DNA of 35,942 bases, from the NCBI GenBank assembly GCA_017614395.1, contig JAGABX010000079.1:1-35942 (forward strand), given 5' to 3'. A program made the position numbers and the translations under genes. The DNA is from Eubacterium sp. (lineage in GTDB: Bacteria > Bacillota > Clostridia > Lachnospirales > Lachnospiraceae). The notes beneath the pieces were generated by a model. The model was not told where the DNA came from. It saw only the letters and a program-made list of their open reading frames with translations, and searched no databases. Every line of letters begins with the position of its first letter. Position 1 is the stretch's first letter. Below are positions 25,701 to 32,651 of the stretch, one piece after another.

Positions 25701-26678
25701 CTACTCCTCTCTGTAGATTGATTTTATCTTTACCGCGTAAGAATCATCATACGCGCCCGGAATTGCAGAAAACTTTTTAATATTCCCTACATAGACATCC
25801 AATTCATCCTCAAGATGGGTATCTATTTTGATTATATCTCCCGGCAACAGGTGCATAAAATCATTAACCGATATCGCCGAACGTCCCATAATGGCGCGAA
25901 CTGGGATTTGTGCCTTTTGCAGGGACTCCTCAATAACTTCTTTATAGGTACCGATTTCCGTTGTCTCATTACTGGAATACCAGTTTTTCGTATTCAGTTT
26001 GTCTATAACCGGCTCGATGACATCATATGGAATACATATATTCATCAGTCCTTCGGCATTTCCTATCTTCAAATTCATCGTGATGATAGAAGTCATTTCA
26101 TTCGGAGTAACAAACTGCGCAAACTGTGAATTCGTCTCTATTCTGTCAAGTATGGGTTCCAGTTGCGCAACCGTCTGCCAGGGTTCAACGAGCAGATTGA
26201 CACATACAACCATTATTCTCTCTATAATAGTCAACTCAATCTCGGTAAAATCCCTTGTCTTTTCAATTGGTTGCCCGTCACCTCCGAGCATTCGGTCAAC
26301 AATTGCATAACCGAGCCCCGTAGCCATCTCCATGATGATATTGCCATCCAATGGTGAAAAATTCACAACACCGAGCAACACAGGATTTGACAGAGAGTTT
26401 GAAAACTCCTGATAGGTCGCAGCCTCCGAATGCATTACCTCGACCTGGACGTTCTTCCGAAGATACACCGGCAACGTCGTTGATAACAGTCTGGCATAAT
26501 GCTCATATATGAATACGAGCGTCCTCAGATGCTCCTTGGAAAACTTGGACGGTCTGGCAAAGTTATAGTCTTTGACAGGGCGTTCGTCCTCTTCCTCTGC
26601 GGCGTTAGGATCAAATTCTCCGCTGTTGAGCGCCGATAACAGGTTGTCTATCTCGCTCTGCGACAGCACATCACTCAT
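25701..26678 (-). CDS. fliM: Flagellar motor switch protein FliM
   Basis: A 325-residue C-ring protein. The N-terminus MSDVLSQSEIDNLLSALNSG is the CheY-P-binding peptide. The middle domain contains the family's FARPSKFSKEHLRTLVFIYE, MATGLGYAIVDRMLGGDG and EPWQTVAQLEP segments, and the C-terminal SpoA-like domain has LLPGDIIKIDTHLEDELDVY. The length is normal. It follows fliL after a 101-base AT-rich gap that holds a weak candidate promoter. Confidence 0.97.
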   Translation of the reverse strand: MSDVLSQSEIDNLLSALNSGEFDPNAAEEEDERPVKDYNFARPSKFSKEHLRTLVFIYEHYARLLSTTLPVYLRKNVQVEVMHSEAATYQEFSNSLSNPVLLGVVNFSPLDGNIIMEMATGLGYAIVDRMLGGDGQPIEKTRDFTEIELTIIERIMVVCVNLLVEPWQTVAQLEPILDRIETNSQFAQFVTPNEMTSIITMNLKIGNAEGLMNICIPYDVIEPVIDKLNTKNWYSSNETTEIGTYKEVIEESLQKAQIPVRAIMGRSAISVNDFMHLLPGDIIKIDTHLEDELDVYVGNIKKFSAIPGAYDDSYAVKIKSIYREE

Positions 26679-26730
26679 AACGCCTCACCTCTTTTGCACC
26701 AGAATTGCCCAAAAATTCGAGCCACCCTAT

Positions 26731-26759
26731 ATCATAACACATTTCTTCAAATATATAAA
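26731..26759 (-). promoter_or_regulatory. Weak candidate SigA promoter upstream of fliM
   Basis: On the minus strand TATGAT (26731-26736), preceded by TGT (extended -10), lies 17 bases from TTTATA (26754-26759). The gap is AT-rich and includes nine consecutive A residues. The -35 match is poor, so this is only a candidate for internal transcription of fliM and downstream genes. Confidence 0.35.
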
Positions 26760-26779
26760 GGTTTTTTTTTAAAAGTTTA

Positions 26780-27292
26780 TCAATTCAACAACGGATTGAC
26801 GAAAATGACCTCAACAATACACTTCGTATTATAGGTTTCCTGTAATCTCTTGACACACTCAGACTGAACCTTTGCCTGGTCGAAATCAGACGCGCGATGA
26901 GATGAAATCGTTTCCTTGATGATGCTCTGCGCATGCACGTCCTGAGCCTTGATCTGCTCACTTACTGTCTGATAATCCTCAGCCTTTTGATTGAACGAAA
27001 TCGATATACCACCCAACTGATAGTAATGAGGCGTATCATCGCCCTCATTAGGCTGGAGATTCAGTGTTTCCTTTTTCTCGTAGGTTATCGTATAGGTATC
27101 CAGATCAGCCATTGTCCAGTCATCATCCTCCTGTTTGTCATCGATCTCCAAATCGATAACAGAGGCAACCTTATCTATCAGATTGGTCGTTTTGTTCATG
27201 GCCGGTACTACTGAAAACACCAAAACACAGGTCAACACAAGGTTGATCACCGTTGCTGCCATGATGACTACAGTAAGTATGTTTTTCTTCAT
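26780..27292 (-). CDS. fliL: Flagellar basal body-associated protein FliL
   Basis: A 170-residue protein with one N-terminal transmembrane helix (about residues 6-29, LTVVIMAATVINLVLTCVLVF) and a long extracytoplasmic domain, the FliL architecture. The conserved C-terminal part ends CIVEVIFVNPLLN. FliL surrounds the stator and modulates motor function. The extracytoplasmic sequence is divergent, so the name rests on architecture and on its position between motB and fliM. Confidence 0.82.
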   Translation of the reverse strand: MKKNILTVVIMAATVINLVLTCVLVFSVVPAMNKTTNLIDKVASVIDLEIDDKQEDDDWTMADLDTYTITYEKKETLNLQPNEGDDTPHYYQLGGISISFNQKAEDYQTVSEQIKAQDVHAQSIIKETISSHRASDFDQAKVQSECVKRLQETYNTKCIVEVIFVNPLLN

Positions 27293-27313
27293 CGTCGCTA
27301 ACTCCTGTTAATG

Positions 27314-28423
27314 TTACTTGTTCGTATATATACGGAATTCAACGCGCCTGTTTTTAGCACGTCCCTCCTCAGTTCCGTTTGATGCCACGGGATCATACTC
27401 TCCTCGTCCGGTAGTCTCCAGATTGTGAGCCTCGAGCTTTTTAACATCCGTCAGATACTCAAACACGGACGTTGCGCGCGCCATTGACAGCCACAGGTTA
27501 TTCGGAAATTCGGAACTGTTGATCGGAACTGCATCCGTATGTCCGAGAATCTGAATTCTGTTGCCCTTGTACATCTGGAGTATGTTACCCACTTTGCTGA
27601 GTATCGGAATAACAGAATCCTTCAAAGTAGCCTTTCCGGAATCAAAAAGCAATGCGCCACTCATCGTGATTTGGACATATTGATTCTTTTTATCCATCTG
27701 AACCGTGATTTCGTCCTGAATGTTGCGATCCTCCGCAGCTGCCATGACTTCCTCGTAGGTTTTCAGATTCCTTTCCTTCTGTTCCTCCTCCAGTTGCTGC
27801 TCAACTGCCTCTACTGTTGCCTTGTCAATATTGTCACCGGTTTGGTTCTGGTCATTCTGACTCTGGGGATTCTGATCTGTCTGTTCCCCCTGATTACCGG
27901 TCTGAGTGTCATCATTCGGTTCACCCGTATTGTTGTCATTCTGGCTGCCGTTTTGATTCTGATCCTGCTGATCCTGACCGGGCGACGGTGTTGACTGGGC
28001 ATCGGAATCATCCTTGGTGGAGTCATCATCCGATTTATCCTGGCCATCCTCACTTTTCTGTCCGCCCTGTGAATCATTTTCGCCCTTTTCCGAGGCGGAT
28101 TCTCCGGGCTGTGCCATTGACTGATCCTCAGTTGCGTCGGCATCCTCGCCTGAACTCTCAAACTCATTGAAATACTGCGAGATTGCTACTATCTGGTCGG
28201 TTCCGCTGTCTATAAACGGTCCCTGACCGATGGAATCGCCTCCTCCGTCAAATATGTTGATGCTTTCGCTCATGGATTTGACGACTTCCTCATACTTCTC
28301 AGCATCTACGGTGGACATTGAAAACAACAACACGAAGAAGCACAGCAACAGGTTCATCAGATCGGCGAACGTGTTGATCCATCCGCCGGTGTCGGCGGGT
28401 TCGTCTTCTTCTATCTTTGCCAT
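27314..28423 (-). CDS. motB: Stator protein MotB with long disordered linker
   Basis: A 369-residue stator subunit. The single transmembrane helix has the ion-carrying Asp21 in WINTFADLMNLLLCFFVLLF. The C-terminal OmpA-like peptidoglycan-binding domain (about 240-369) has ILGHTDAVPINSSEF, NLWLSMARATSVFEYL and GRAKNRRVEF. Between the plug region and this domain lies an extra-long low-complexity stretch rich in Asp, Gln, Asn, Ser and Gly (about residues 90-200), making it about 100 residues longer than common MotB proteins. The coupling ion cannot be read with confidence. It overlaps motA by one base (TAATG). Confidence 0.95.
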   Translation of the reverse strand: MAKIEEDEPADTGGWINTFADLMNLLLCFFVLLFSMSTVDAEKYEEVVKSMSESINIFDGGGDSIGQGPFIDSGTDQIVAISQYFNEFESSGEDADATEDQSMAQPGESASEKGENDSQGGQKSEDGQDKSDDDSTKDDSDAQSTPSPGQDQQDQNQNGSQNDNNTGEPNDDTQTGNQGEQTDQNPQSQNDQNQTGDNIDKATVEAVEQQLEEEQKERNLKTYEEVMAAAEDRNIQDEITVQMDKKNQYVQITMSGALLFDSGKATLKDSVIPILSKVGNILQMYKGNRIQILGHTDAVPINSSEFPNNLWLSMARATSVFEYLTDVKKLEAHNLETTGRGEYDPVASNGTEEGRAKNRRVEFRIYTNK

Positions 28424-29229
28424 TAAGCCTCACCACCTCCGCCACCTTCTTCTTCACCTAAACCACCACGGTTTGCGGGTGAGAGGAAGGACTTTAACTT
28501 CTCCTCGATTACGCGTGGGTTCTCACCTGCCTGAATCGAAAGAATTCCTTCACTGATGACATTCATCATCATGATTTCCCTGGAGTTGATAGCTCTTAGC
28601 TTAACCGATATAGGAATACATAACCAGTTTGCTATCAGCGAACCATACAGTGTTGTAATAAGGGCGACGGCCATGTTCGGACCGATGGAGCTCGGATCAT
28701 CGAGGAGCTTAAGCATGTTGATGAGTCCGATCAGGGTACCGATCATTCCCCACGCAGGTCCCATTCCGGCAAACGCCTCCCAGAACCCGGCGGCCGCGGA
28801 ATGTCGCCCGTTTATCGCACCAATCTCTGTTTCCAGAATCGACGAGACCAGTTCCTGGTCTGTACCGTCGACTATGAGCATGATGCCCTTTTTCATAAAT
28901 TCATTATCTATATCGCCGGCTGCCTCCTCGAGCTGGAGAAGTCCCTCCTTGCGGGCAACATTGGCGAGTTCGATGACTTTGTTGATGATTTCGGAGATAT
29001 CGTAGGTCGGTGATTTGATTCCGATCAAAAATGTTTTCAGTGAGCCGATCCATCCTCCGATTCCGTCAGACTGGATCAACATACACATCAGTGCACCGAT
29101 AACCACGATCAGGAACGACGGCATATCCCAGAAGTTTCCGAGCGCCGCGAAGCCCTGGTCACCGGATACGATACCGTATATAACGGCGGCCGCACATCCG
29201 ACAAGACCTCCGACTGTAGCTATATCCAA
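28423..29229 (-). CDS. motA: Stator protein MotA
   Basis: A 268-residue stator subunit with four transmembrane segments. The conserved Pro-containing segment before helix 3 is GMGPAWGMIGTLIGLINMLK, with the cytoplasmic loop EEAAGDIDNEFMKKGIMLIV and the charged helix following. The C-terminus ends in a Gly/Glu-rich tail. It is coupled to motB by a TAATG overlap and follows flbD by 17 bases. Confidence 0.96.
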   Translation of the reverse strand: MDIATVGGLVGCAAAVIYGIVSGDQGFAALGNFWDMPSFLIVVIGALMCMLIQSDGIGGWIGSLKTFLIGIKSPTYDISEIINKVIELANVARKEGLLQLEEAAGDIDNEFMKKGIMLIVDGTDQELVSSILETEIGAINGRHSAAAGFWEAFAGMGPAWGMIGTLIGLINMLKLLDDPSSIGPNMAVALITTLYGSLIANWLCIPISVKLRAINSREIMMMNVISEGILSIQAGENPRVIEEKLKSFLSPANRGGLGEEEGGGGGEA

Positions 29230-29246
29230 CTATCCGCACCACCTTT

Positions 29247-29432
29247 TTATGGAATATGGATCTCTCTCCTCGCGATTTTTACGAGGTCTTTGATCTCCTG
29301 TCTGCTTTCCTTTACGATGATCCTTCTCGCATTTGTGAGCGTGATCACCGTGTCGGGTGTCTCCTGCACCGTCTCGATAAGATCGTCATTAAGGCTCATG
29401 ATCTGACCATTCATCAACGTTACATCGATCAT
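29247..29432 (-). CDS. flbD: FlbD/SwrD family flagellar protein
   Basis: A 61-residue protein of the small FlbD family (SwrD, formerly YlzI, in Bacillus), starting MIDVTLMNGQIMSLNDDLIE and containing VQETPDTVITLTNARRIIVK. In Bacillus subtilis SwrD raises flagellar torque. The ATG at 29432 follows AAAGGAGG. It is the first gene behind a strong promoter (29475-29503) and precedes motA. Confidence 0.93.
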   Translation of the reverse strand: MIDVTLMNGQIMSLNDDLIETVQETPDTVITLTNARRIIVKESRQEIKDLVKIARREIHIP

Positions 29433-29474
29433 GGCAACCTCCTTTCAAAACGGCATAGGTCTGATAACTATCCT

Positions 29475-29503
29475 ATTCTACCACAGATTTCAATAGATAT
29501 CAA
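29475..29503 (-). promoter_or_regulatory. Strong SigA-type promoter for flbD-motAB and downstream genes
   Basis: On the minus strand TTGATA (29498-29503) and TAGAAT (29475-29480) are separated by exactly 17 bases, with TGG directly before the -10 (extended -10). The transcript would begin near 29468, 36 bases upstream of flbD. It would restart transcription of the cluster after the toxin-antitoxin-like locus. Confidence 0.8.
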
Positions 29504-29585
29504 GCAAAAATCTTTTTTTTTCATATCAATATTTTTGATTTTTGACGAACAGTCAATGAAAACACAATATGTTGTGTCTATTCTG

Positions 29586-29614
29586 TTGACATATGGATTT
29601 TGTTGTGTTATTAT
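29586..29614 (+). promoter_or_regulatory. Promoter of the small toxin-like gene
   Basis: TTGACA (29586-29591), a 17-base spacer and TATTAT (29609-29614) form a near-perfect SigA promoter on the plus strand, opposite to every flagellar gene around it. Transcription would begin near 29621. Confidence 0.85.
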
Positions 29615-29702
29615 AAGAAATAGCACTACTGCTAAAGCGAGAAGGTGGATATCTCCATAGCGCACATTGTTTTTGCGCTTCCTCATGAGGAGGTGGTTTT
29701 TG

Positions 29703-29768
29703 ATGAGGCAATGTTTTATCATCGCATGTGTGGGAGGTAAGCGACTTTGTTTGATGTTGTCGGTGTGA
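29703..29768 (+). CDS. Leader ORF overlapping the toxin-like gene
   Basis: This 21-codon frame starts with ATG behind a strong GAGGAGG Shine-Dalgarno sequence and reads MRQCFIIACVGGKRLCLMLS plus one residue. It overlaps the toxin-like frame by 22 bases in a different register. The Shine-Dalgarno region can itself pair with CTTCCTC just upstream (about 29679-29693). The layout recalls mok/hok, where translating a leader frame opens the toxin start. Function is inferred. Confidence 0.45.
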   Translation: MRQCFIIACVGGKRLCLMLSV

Positions 29769-29866
29769 TCCTGGCCATAATCAACACGATTATTTCAGCA
29801 ATCAGGCTAGCGATTGACGTGTTCCGTAACAAAAAGCAAGACAGCAATCCGCCGACCAAAGTGTGA
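29747..29866 (+). CDS. Small membrane peptide, putative type I toxin
   Basis: A 39-residue peptide beginning MFDVVGVILAIINTIISAIR: one hydrophobic helix, then a polar basic tail (FRNKKQDSNPPTKV). A single transmembrane helix with a charged tail, below 60 residues, is the pattern of type I toxins in Firmicutes. The start is TTG at 29747 with GGGAGG nine bases upstream; TAA lies directly upstream in frame, so it is the only sensible start. It has its own plus-strand promoter, a hairpin terminator covering its last codons, and a converging antisense transcript. I cannot assign it to a named family; toxicity is inference. Confidence 0.6.
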   Translation: MFDVVGVILAIINTIISAIRLAIDVFRNKKQDSNPPTKV

Positions 29867-29876
29867 TTGCTGTCTT
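29838..29876. terminator. Bidirectional hairpin terminator shared by toxin and antisense RNA
   Basis: A 12-bp perfect stem (29838-29849 with 29865-29876; core GACAGCAATC/GATTGCTGTC) and 15-base loop covers the end of the toxin-like frame and its stop codon. On the minus strand it is followed by GCTTTTTG, a good U-tract; on the plus strand only by TTTC. It should terminate the antisense RNA near 29831. Confidence 0.75.
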
Positions 29877-29892
29877 TCAGTAACCAATAACC

Positions 29893-29924
29893 GAGGTATC
29901 CGCCTTTGCGGTAGTGCCTCTTTT
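29893..29924 (+). terminator. Second hairpin with T-run downstream of the toxin-like gene
   Basis: GAGGTA and TA-GTG-CCTC arms flank an inner CCGC-CTTT-GCGG hairpin (29900-29911), followed by TTTT. It probably ends the toxin transcript on the plus strand. The same segment, read on the minus strand, is the 5' part of the antisense RNA. Confidence 0.6.
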
Positions 29925-29930
29925 GTTGAT

Positions 29931-29959
29931 ATTCTACTACTTTTTGAATTATTTGTCAA
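29931..29959 (-). promoter_or_regulatory. Promoter of the antisense RNA
   Basis: On the minus strand a perfect TTGACA (29954-29959) lies exactly 17 bases from TAGAAT (29931-29936). It begins seven bases beyond the flgE stop codon and faces the toxin promoter. Its match is at least as good as that of the toxin promoter, as expected for an abundant antitoxin RNA. Confidence 0.85.
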
Positions 29960-29966
29960 CTATTAC

Positions 29967-31529
29967 TTATCGTTTCAGGTTGACCAGCTCCTCGAGCATG
30001 CTGTCTGAGGTGGTGATGACACGCGAGTTGGCCTGGAAACCACGCTGTGTGGTGATCATGGTCGTGAACTCGTTTGCAAGATCTACATCGGACATCTCGA
30101 GAGCGCCAACTGAGAATTTGCCGACCTCAGAGATATCGATACCAACGCCGTCAAAATCTCCGGAGTTCTTGGTTGCCGCAAACAGTGAGTTACCGGCAGC
30201 CTCGAGACCTGACGGGTTTGCGAAGGTAGCTACCGCAACCTGACCGAGGAGGTTTTTGTCACCGTTTGAATAGACGCCGAAAATCTTGCCGTCTGTCTGG
30301 ATTGAGAAACCATTCAGGGATCCTGCCGCATTACCGGTTCCGGTTCCATCCTCCTTACCACGTGTCGGTTTTACATTGCTGACGCCATCCTGGGCATACA
30401 TGGTGAGGTTCTTGAAATCAATTGCAACACCACCCTGGAGACCGTCTCTCGGAGCAGTACCGCTGCCACTGTACGGAGCAACCTGTTCGAACGGGCTCTC
30501 TCCTGCTTTTGTTAATCCTATACGGATAGCTGTCTGGGCTGCTAACGTATCTGTCTTTGCCGATGATGATGCGTCCTTTCCTGCCCACTCAAATTCACCT
30601 GTAGAACCATTAAATTTCACATGTGGCATCTCTCCGGTTATAGTTATCTCACCTGTTGGTGATACTGTATAACCCAACTCCGTATCATTATTGATTTTAA
30701 TCGTCATCTTGTTCGCATCTTTCAGCGGTCCTGCAGAATCAGCAGTTGACCACCACTTGCCCGATTCATCCTTATACCTGAGCAATGACGCACCATCCGA
30801 ATCAAGAATGTCCGTGAGCTTAAGAGTGTAGAGGGAATCGTCCGTAGCACTTGCCTTGTGAATTACAAACTTTGCTGTATTCAATCCACCGAGCTTATCA
30901 TAAAAGCTCACTGAAATCGGATATCCTGTCGACTGGTCAGCTGATAAAAAGTTTACCTGTGTGTCGTTCTGGTCGATATTTCCTTTCAAGGTAATATCCT
31001 TCGTTGAGTTTGGTGCTGAATAAGCATTCTCACCGCCCATCAGCTGCAATGTTGTAGCAGTATCCTTGCGGATCTCACGGTTACCGTTTCCGTCATCAAC
31101 TGCCGGCCATCCGAGTATTGCCGCGCCGTTTGTTGTACAATACAGTGTTCCGTTTGCATCGATATCCAACGCGCCTGATTTTGTGAAATATGTGTTTCCG
31201 TTCTGTTTTGCGATCAAAAAAGCATCACCGTTGATCATGACGTCCATTCCGCGATCGGTACGCTGTGTTGCACCGGTTCCGGACAGGTCAACCGCGATAG
31301 CAGCGACGTTTGCACCGAGACCGATCTGGGTAGCGTTGGTACCGGGAGCGCCTGTCTCAGCGTTCGGACCCGATGCGCCCTGTGATGTCTGATAGAACAC
31401 ATCCGTGAAATTTACGGTACTTGCGCGGAATCCAACGGTATTGACGTTGGAAATATTGTTACCGATTACGTCCATTCTGGTCTGGTGTACTTTCAATCCG
31501 GAAATGCCGGAAAACAATGATCTCATCAT
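29967..31529 (-). CDS. flgE: Flagellar hook protein FlgE
   Basis: A 520-residue hook protein. The N-terminal rod/hook motif is MRSLFSGISGLKVHQTRMDV followed by IGNNISNVNTVGFR, and the C-terminal motif is LANEFTTMITTQRGFQANSR followed by VITTSDSMLEELVNLKR. Both coiled-coil-forming ends are intact; the middle (about 140-400) is variable, with Thr/Ser/Asp/Gly-rich surface domains. A start at either of two adjacent ATG codons is possible behind GGAGGG. It is the last gene before the toxin-antitoxin-like locus; no flagellar terminator precedes that locus. Confidence 0.97.
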   Translation of the reverse strand: MMRSLFSGISGLKVHQTRMDVIGNNISNVNTVGFRASTVNFTDVFYQTSQGASGPNAETGAPGTNATQIGLGANVAAIAVDLSGTGATQRTDRGMDVMINGDAFLIAKQNGNTYFTKSGALDIDANGTLYCTTNGAAILGWPAVDDGNGNREIRKDTATTLQLMGGENAYSAPNSTKDITLKGNIDQNDTQVNFLSADQSTGYPISVSFYDKLGGLNTAKFVIHKASATDDSLYTLKLTDILDSDGASLLRYKDESGKWWSTADSAGPLKDANKMTIKINNDTELGYTVSPTGEITITGEMPHVKFNGSTGEFEWAGKDASSSAKTDTLAAQTAIRIGLTKAGESPFEQVAPYSGSGTAPRDGLQGGVAIDFKNLTMYAQDGVSNVKPTRGKEDGTGTGNAAGSLNGFSIQTDGKIFGVYSNGDKNLLGQVAVATFANPSGLEAAGNSLFAATKNSGDFDGVGIDISEVGKFSVGALEMSDVDLANEFTTMITTQRGFQANSRVITTSDSMLEELVNLKR

Positions 31530-31549
31530 AATTTGGTCCCTCCATTTTC

Positions 31550-31582
31550 GTGTCCCCCCTCTGTCAGTCGGGGGTTATACAC
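31550..31582 (-). promoter_or_regulatory. GC-rich hairpin in the flgE 5' leader
   Basis: On the minus strand GTGT/ACAC and CCCCC/GGGGG arms (plus 31550-31559 and 31570-31582) enclose about ten bases, just upstream of the flgE Shine-Dalgarno sequence. No T-run follows, so it is not a normal terminator. It could stabilise the flgE mRNA end after processing, which would suit the high copy number of hook subunits; this is inference. Confidence 0.45.
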
Positions 31583-31644
31583 GCTTCCTTGAATCTTCTG
31601 CCTGAAGAATCGCGGGCCGGCGTGTTGTTTACATGTCTGTACGC

Positions 31645-32034
31645 TTATCCTATAATTGCTCCGTCGATATTTGTAAATACTGATCTTTCGGTATCATTGA
31701 CGGCTGTTACTACAGTGTTGTTCTTGATGTTAACGATGAATGCCATGTTGTCGACCATGACTAACGACTCTTTCAATCCTTTGTCTCTCGCTTTGTCTGT
31801 TGCCTGATTCAATCGCATCCTCTGGTCATCCGAAAGCGAGATCTCCCTGGAATCAAGTCTCCTCGTCGCATGCTTTGAAAATCTCACATCATCGGCTGCC
31901 TTAACATCTGTCAGATAATCACCGAAGGTTTTTCCGTCACTGTCTGTTTCAGCTTCGTTTCGGCTCCTGCCTGTGTTCTGTTGCAGGGTGCCAAGATACG
32001 AATCACGAATTTGCTCGATATTATTCAGAATCAT
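31645..32034 (-). CDS. Flagellar operon protein (TIGR02530 type)
   Basis: A 129-residue conserved protein found between flgD and flgE in Gram-positive fla/che operons. Typical features are FSKHATRRLDSREISLSDDQ, the KARDKGLKESLVMVDNMAFI segment and the closing NNTVVTAVNDTERSVFTNID motif. The precise role is not known; the position suggests hook assembly. I chose ATG 32034 behind GGGAGGT rather than the GTG two codons upstream, which lies inside that Shine-Dalgarno region. Confidence 0.88.
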   Translation of the reverse strand: MILNNIEQIRDSYLGTLQQNTGRSRNEAETDSDGKTFGDYLTDVKAADDVRFSKHATRRLDSREISLSDDQRMRLNQATDKARDKGLKESLVMVDNMAFIVNIKNNTVVTAVNDTERSVFTNIDGAIIG

Positions 32035-32078
32035 GGGCACCTCCCTGTTCCTAAATTCTTAATCAGTTACAACAATTG

Positions 32079-32597
32079 TCATCCTTCCGAATTGTTTGTT
32101 GCTGCCGCTTCGTTTGCTTTTGCTTTTGCCTCTGCCTCAGCCTTCAGTTTTTCATTCCACTGCTCCTCGGTCGGAGTTGAAACCTTGTAAATGTCTGCCA
32201 CATCATAGCTGATTCCGTCTACTACAACCTGAGCGCCGTCCTTGTTGATCTTTACGCTGTCCACGATTCCGCTCGCTGATTTGTTATCGCCGCTTGCGTC
32301 GCTGTGCTCAATTTCCACGAATTTGTCGATCAGCGTATATGCCGATGTATTTGAAAAAGTGGAATTCAGATTCTGCATCTGCTCTAATGATGAGAACTGA
32401 GCGAGCTGTGCGATGAAATCCTGATCTGACTGCGGGTTCAGCGGATCCTGGTAACTGAGCTGCGTTGTCAGCAGTTTCAGGAATTCTGTCTTGCCAAGCT
32501 CTGAGCTTCCTCTGACCTTTGAAACAGTTTCAGATTCAAGATTCTTGTAGGTCAGTTCATCGAGCGCTGTCGAAAGGCTTGAATTTGTTACTGCCAT
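32079..32597 (-). CDS. flgD: Hook-capping scaffold protein FlgD
   Basis: A 172-residue hook cap that guides polymerisation of FlgE. The N-terminal signature [20 protein letters not shown] followed by [21 protein letters not shown] is diagnostic. The protein is short, ending with a small beta domain ([20 protein letters not shown]) and an Ala/Lys/Glu-rich tail, as in other Firmicute FlgD proteins. The ATG at 32597 follows AGGAGG. It lies between fliK and the TIGR02530 gene. Confidence 0.95.
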   Translation of the reverse strand: MAVTNSSLSTALDELTYKNLESETVSKVRGSSELGKTEFLKLLTTQLSYQDPLNPQSDQDFIAQLAQFSSLEQMQNLNSTFSNTSAYTLIDKFVEIEHSDASGDNKSASGIVDSVKINKDGAQVVVDGISYDVADIYKVSTPTEEQWNEKLKAEAEAKAKANEAAATNNSEG

Positions 32598-32651
32598 ATG
32601 CTACCTCCTATTGTTTTTTCTCACGATAAAACTGCTCTATCATGAAAAAGT

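Larger units (their letters stand above)
29831..29924 (-). ncRNA. Putative antisense antitoxin RNA, about 94 nt
   Basis: The boundaries are predicted from the minus-strand promoter (start near 29924) and the hairpin with U-tract at 29838-29876. The RNA is fully complementary to the 3' third of the toxin-like gene and its 3' untranslated region, which is the usual arrangement of Firmicute type I antitoxins. Its 5' end also resembles the toxin mRNA's own leader in sequence. No direct evidence of expression is available. Confidence 0.65.

Noticed and set aside
27811-28170. Long frames on both strands within motB (about 118 codons each)
   Set aside because: They come from the low-complexity Asp/Gln/Asn linker of motB; their products are compositionally odd and have no start signals.
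29468-29722. 84-codon minus-strand frame with a hydrophobic stretch, antisense to the toxin leader
   Set aside because: It lies over the flbD promoter and the toxin promoter, has no credible Shine-Dalgarno sequence, and its composition follows the AT-rich regulatory DNA.
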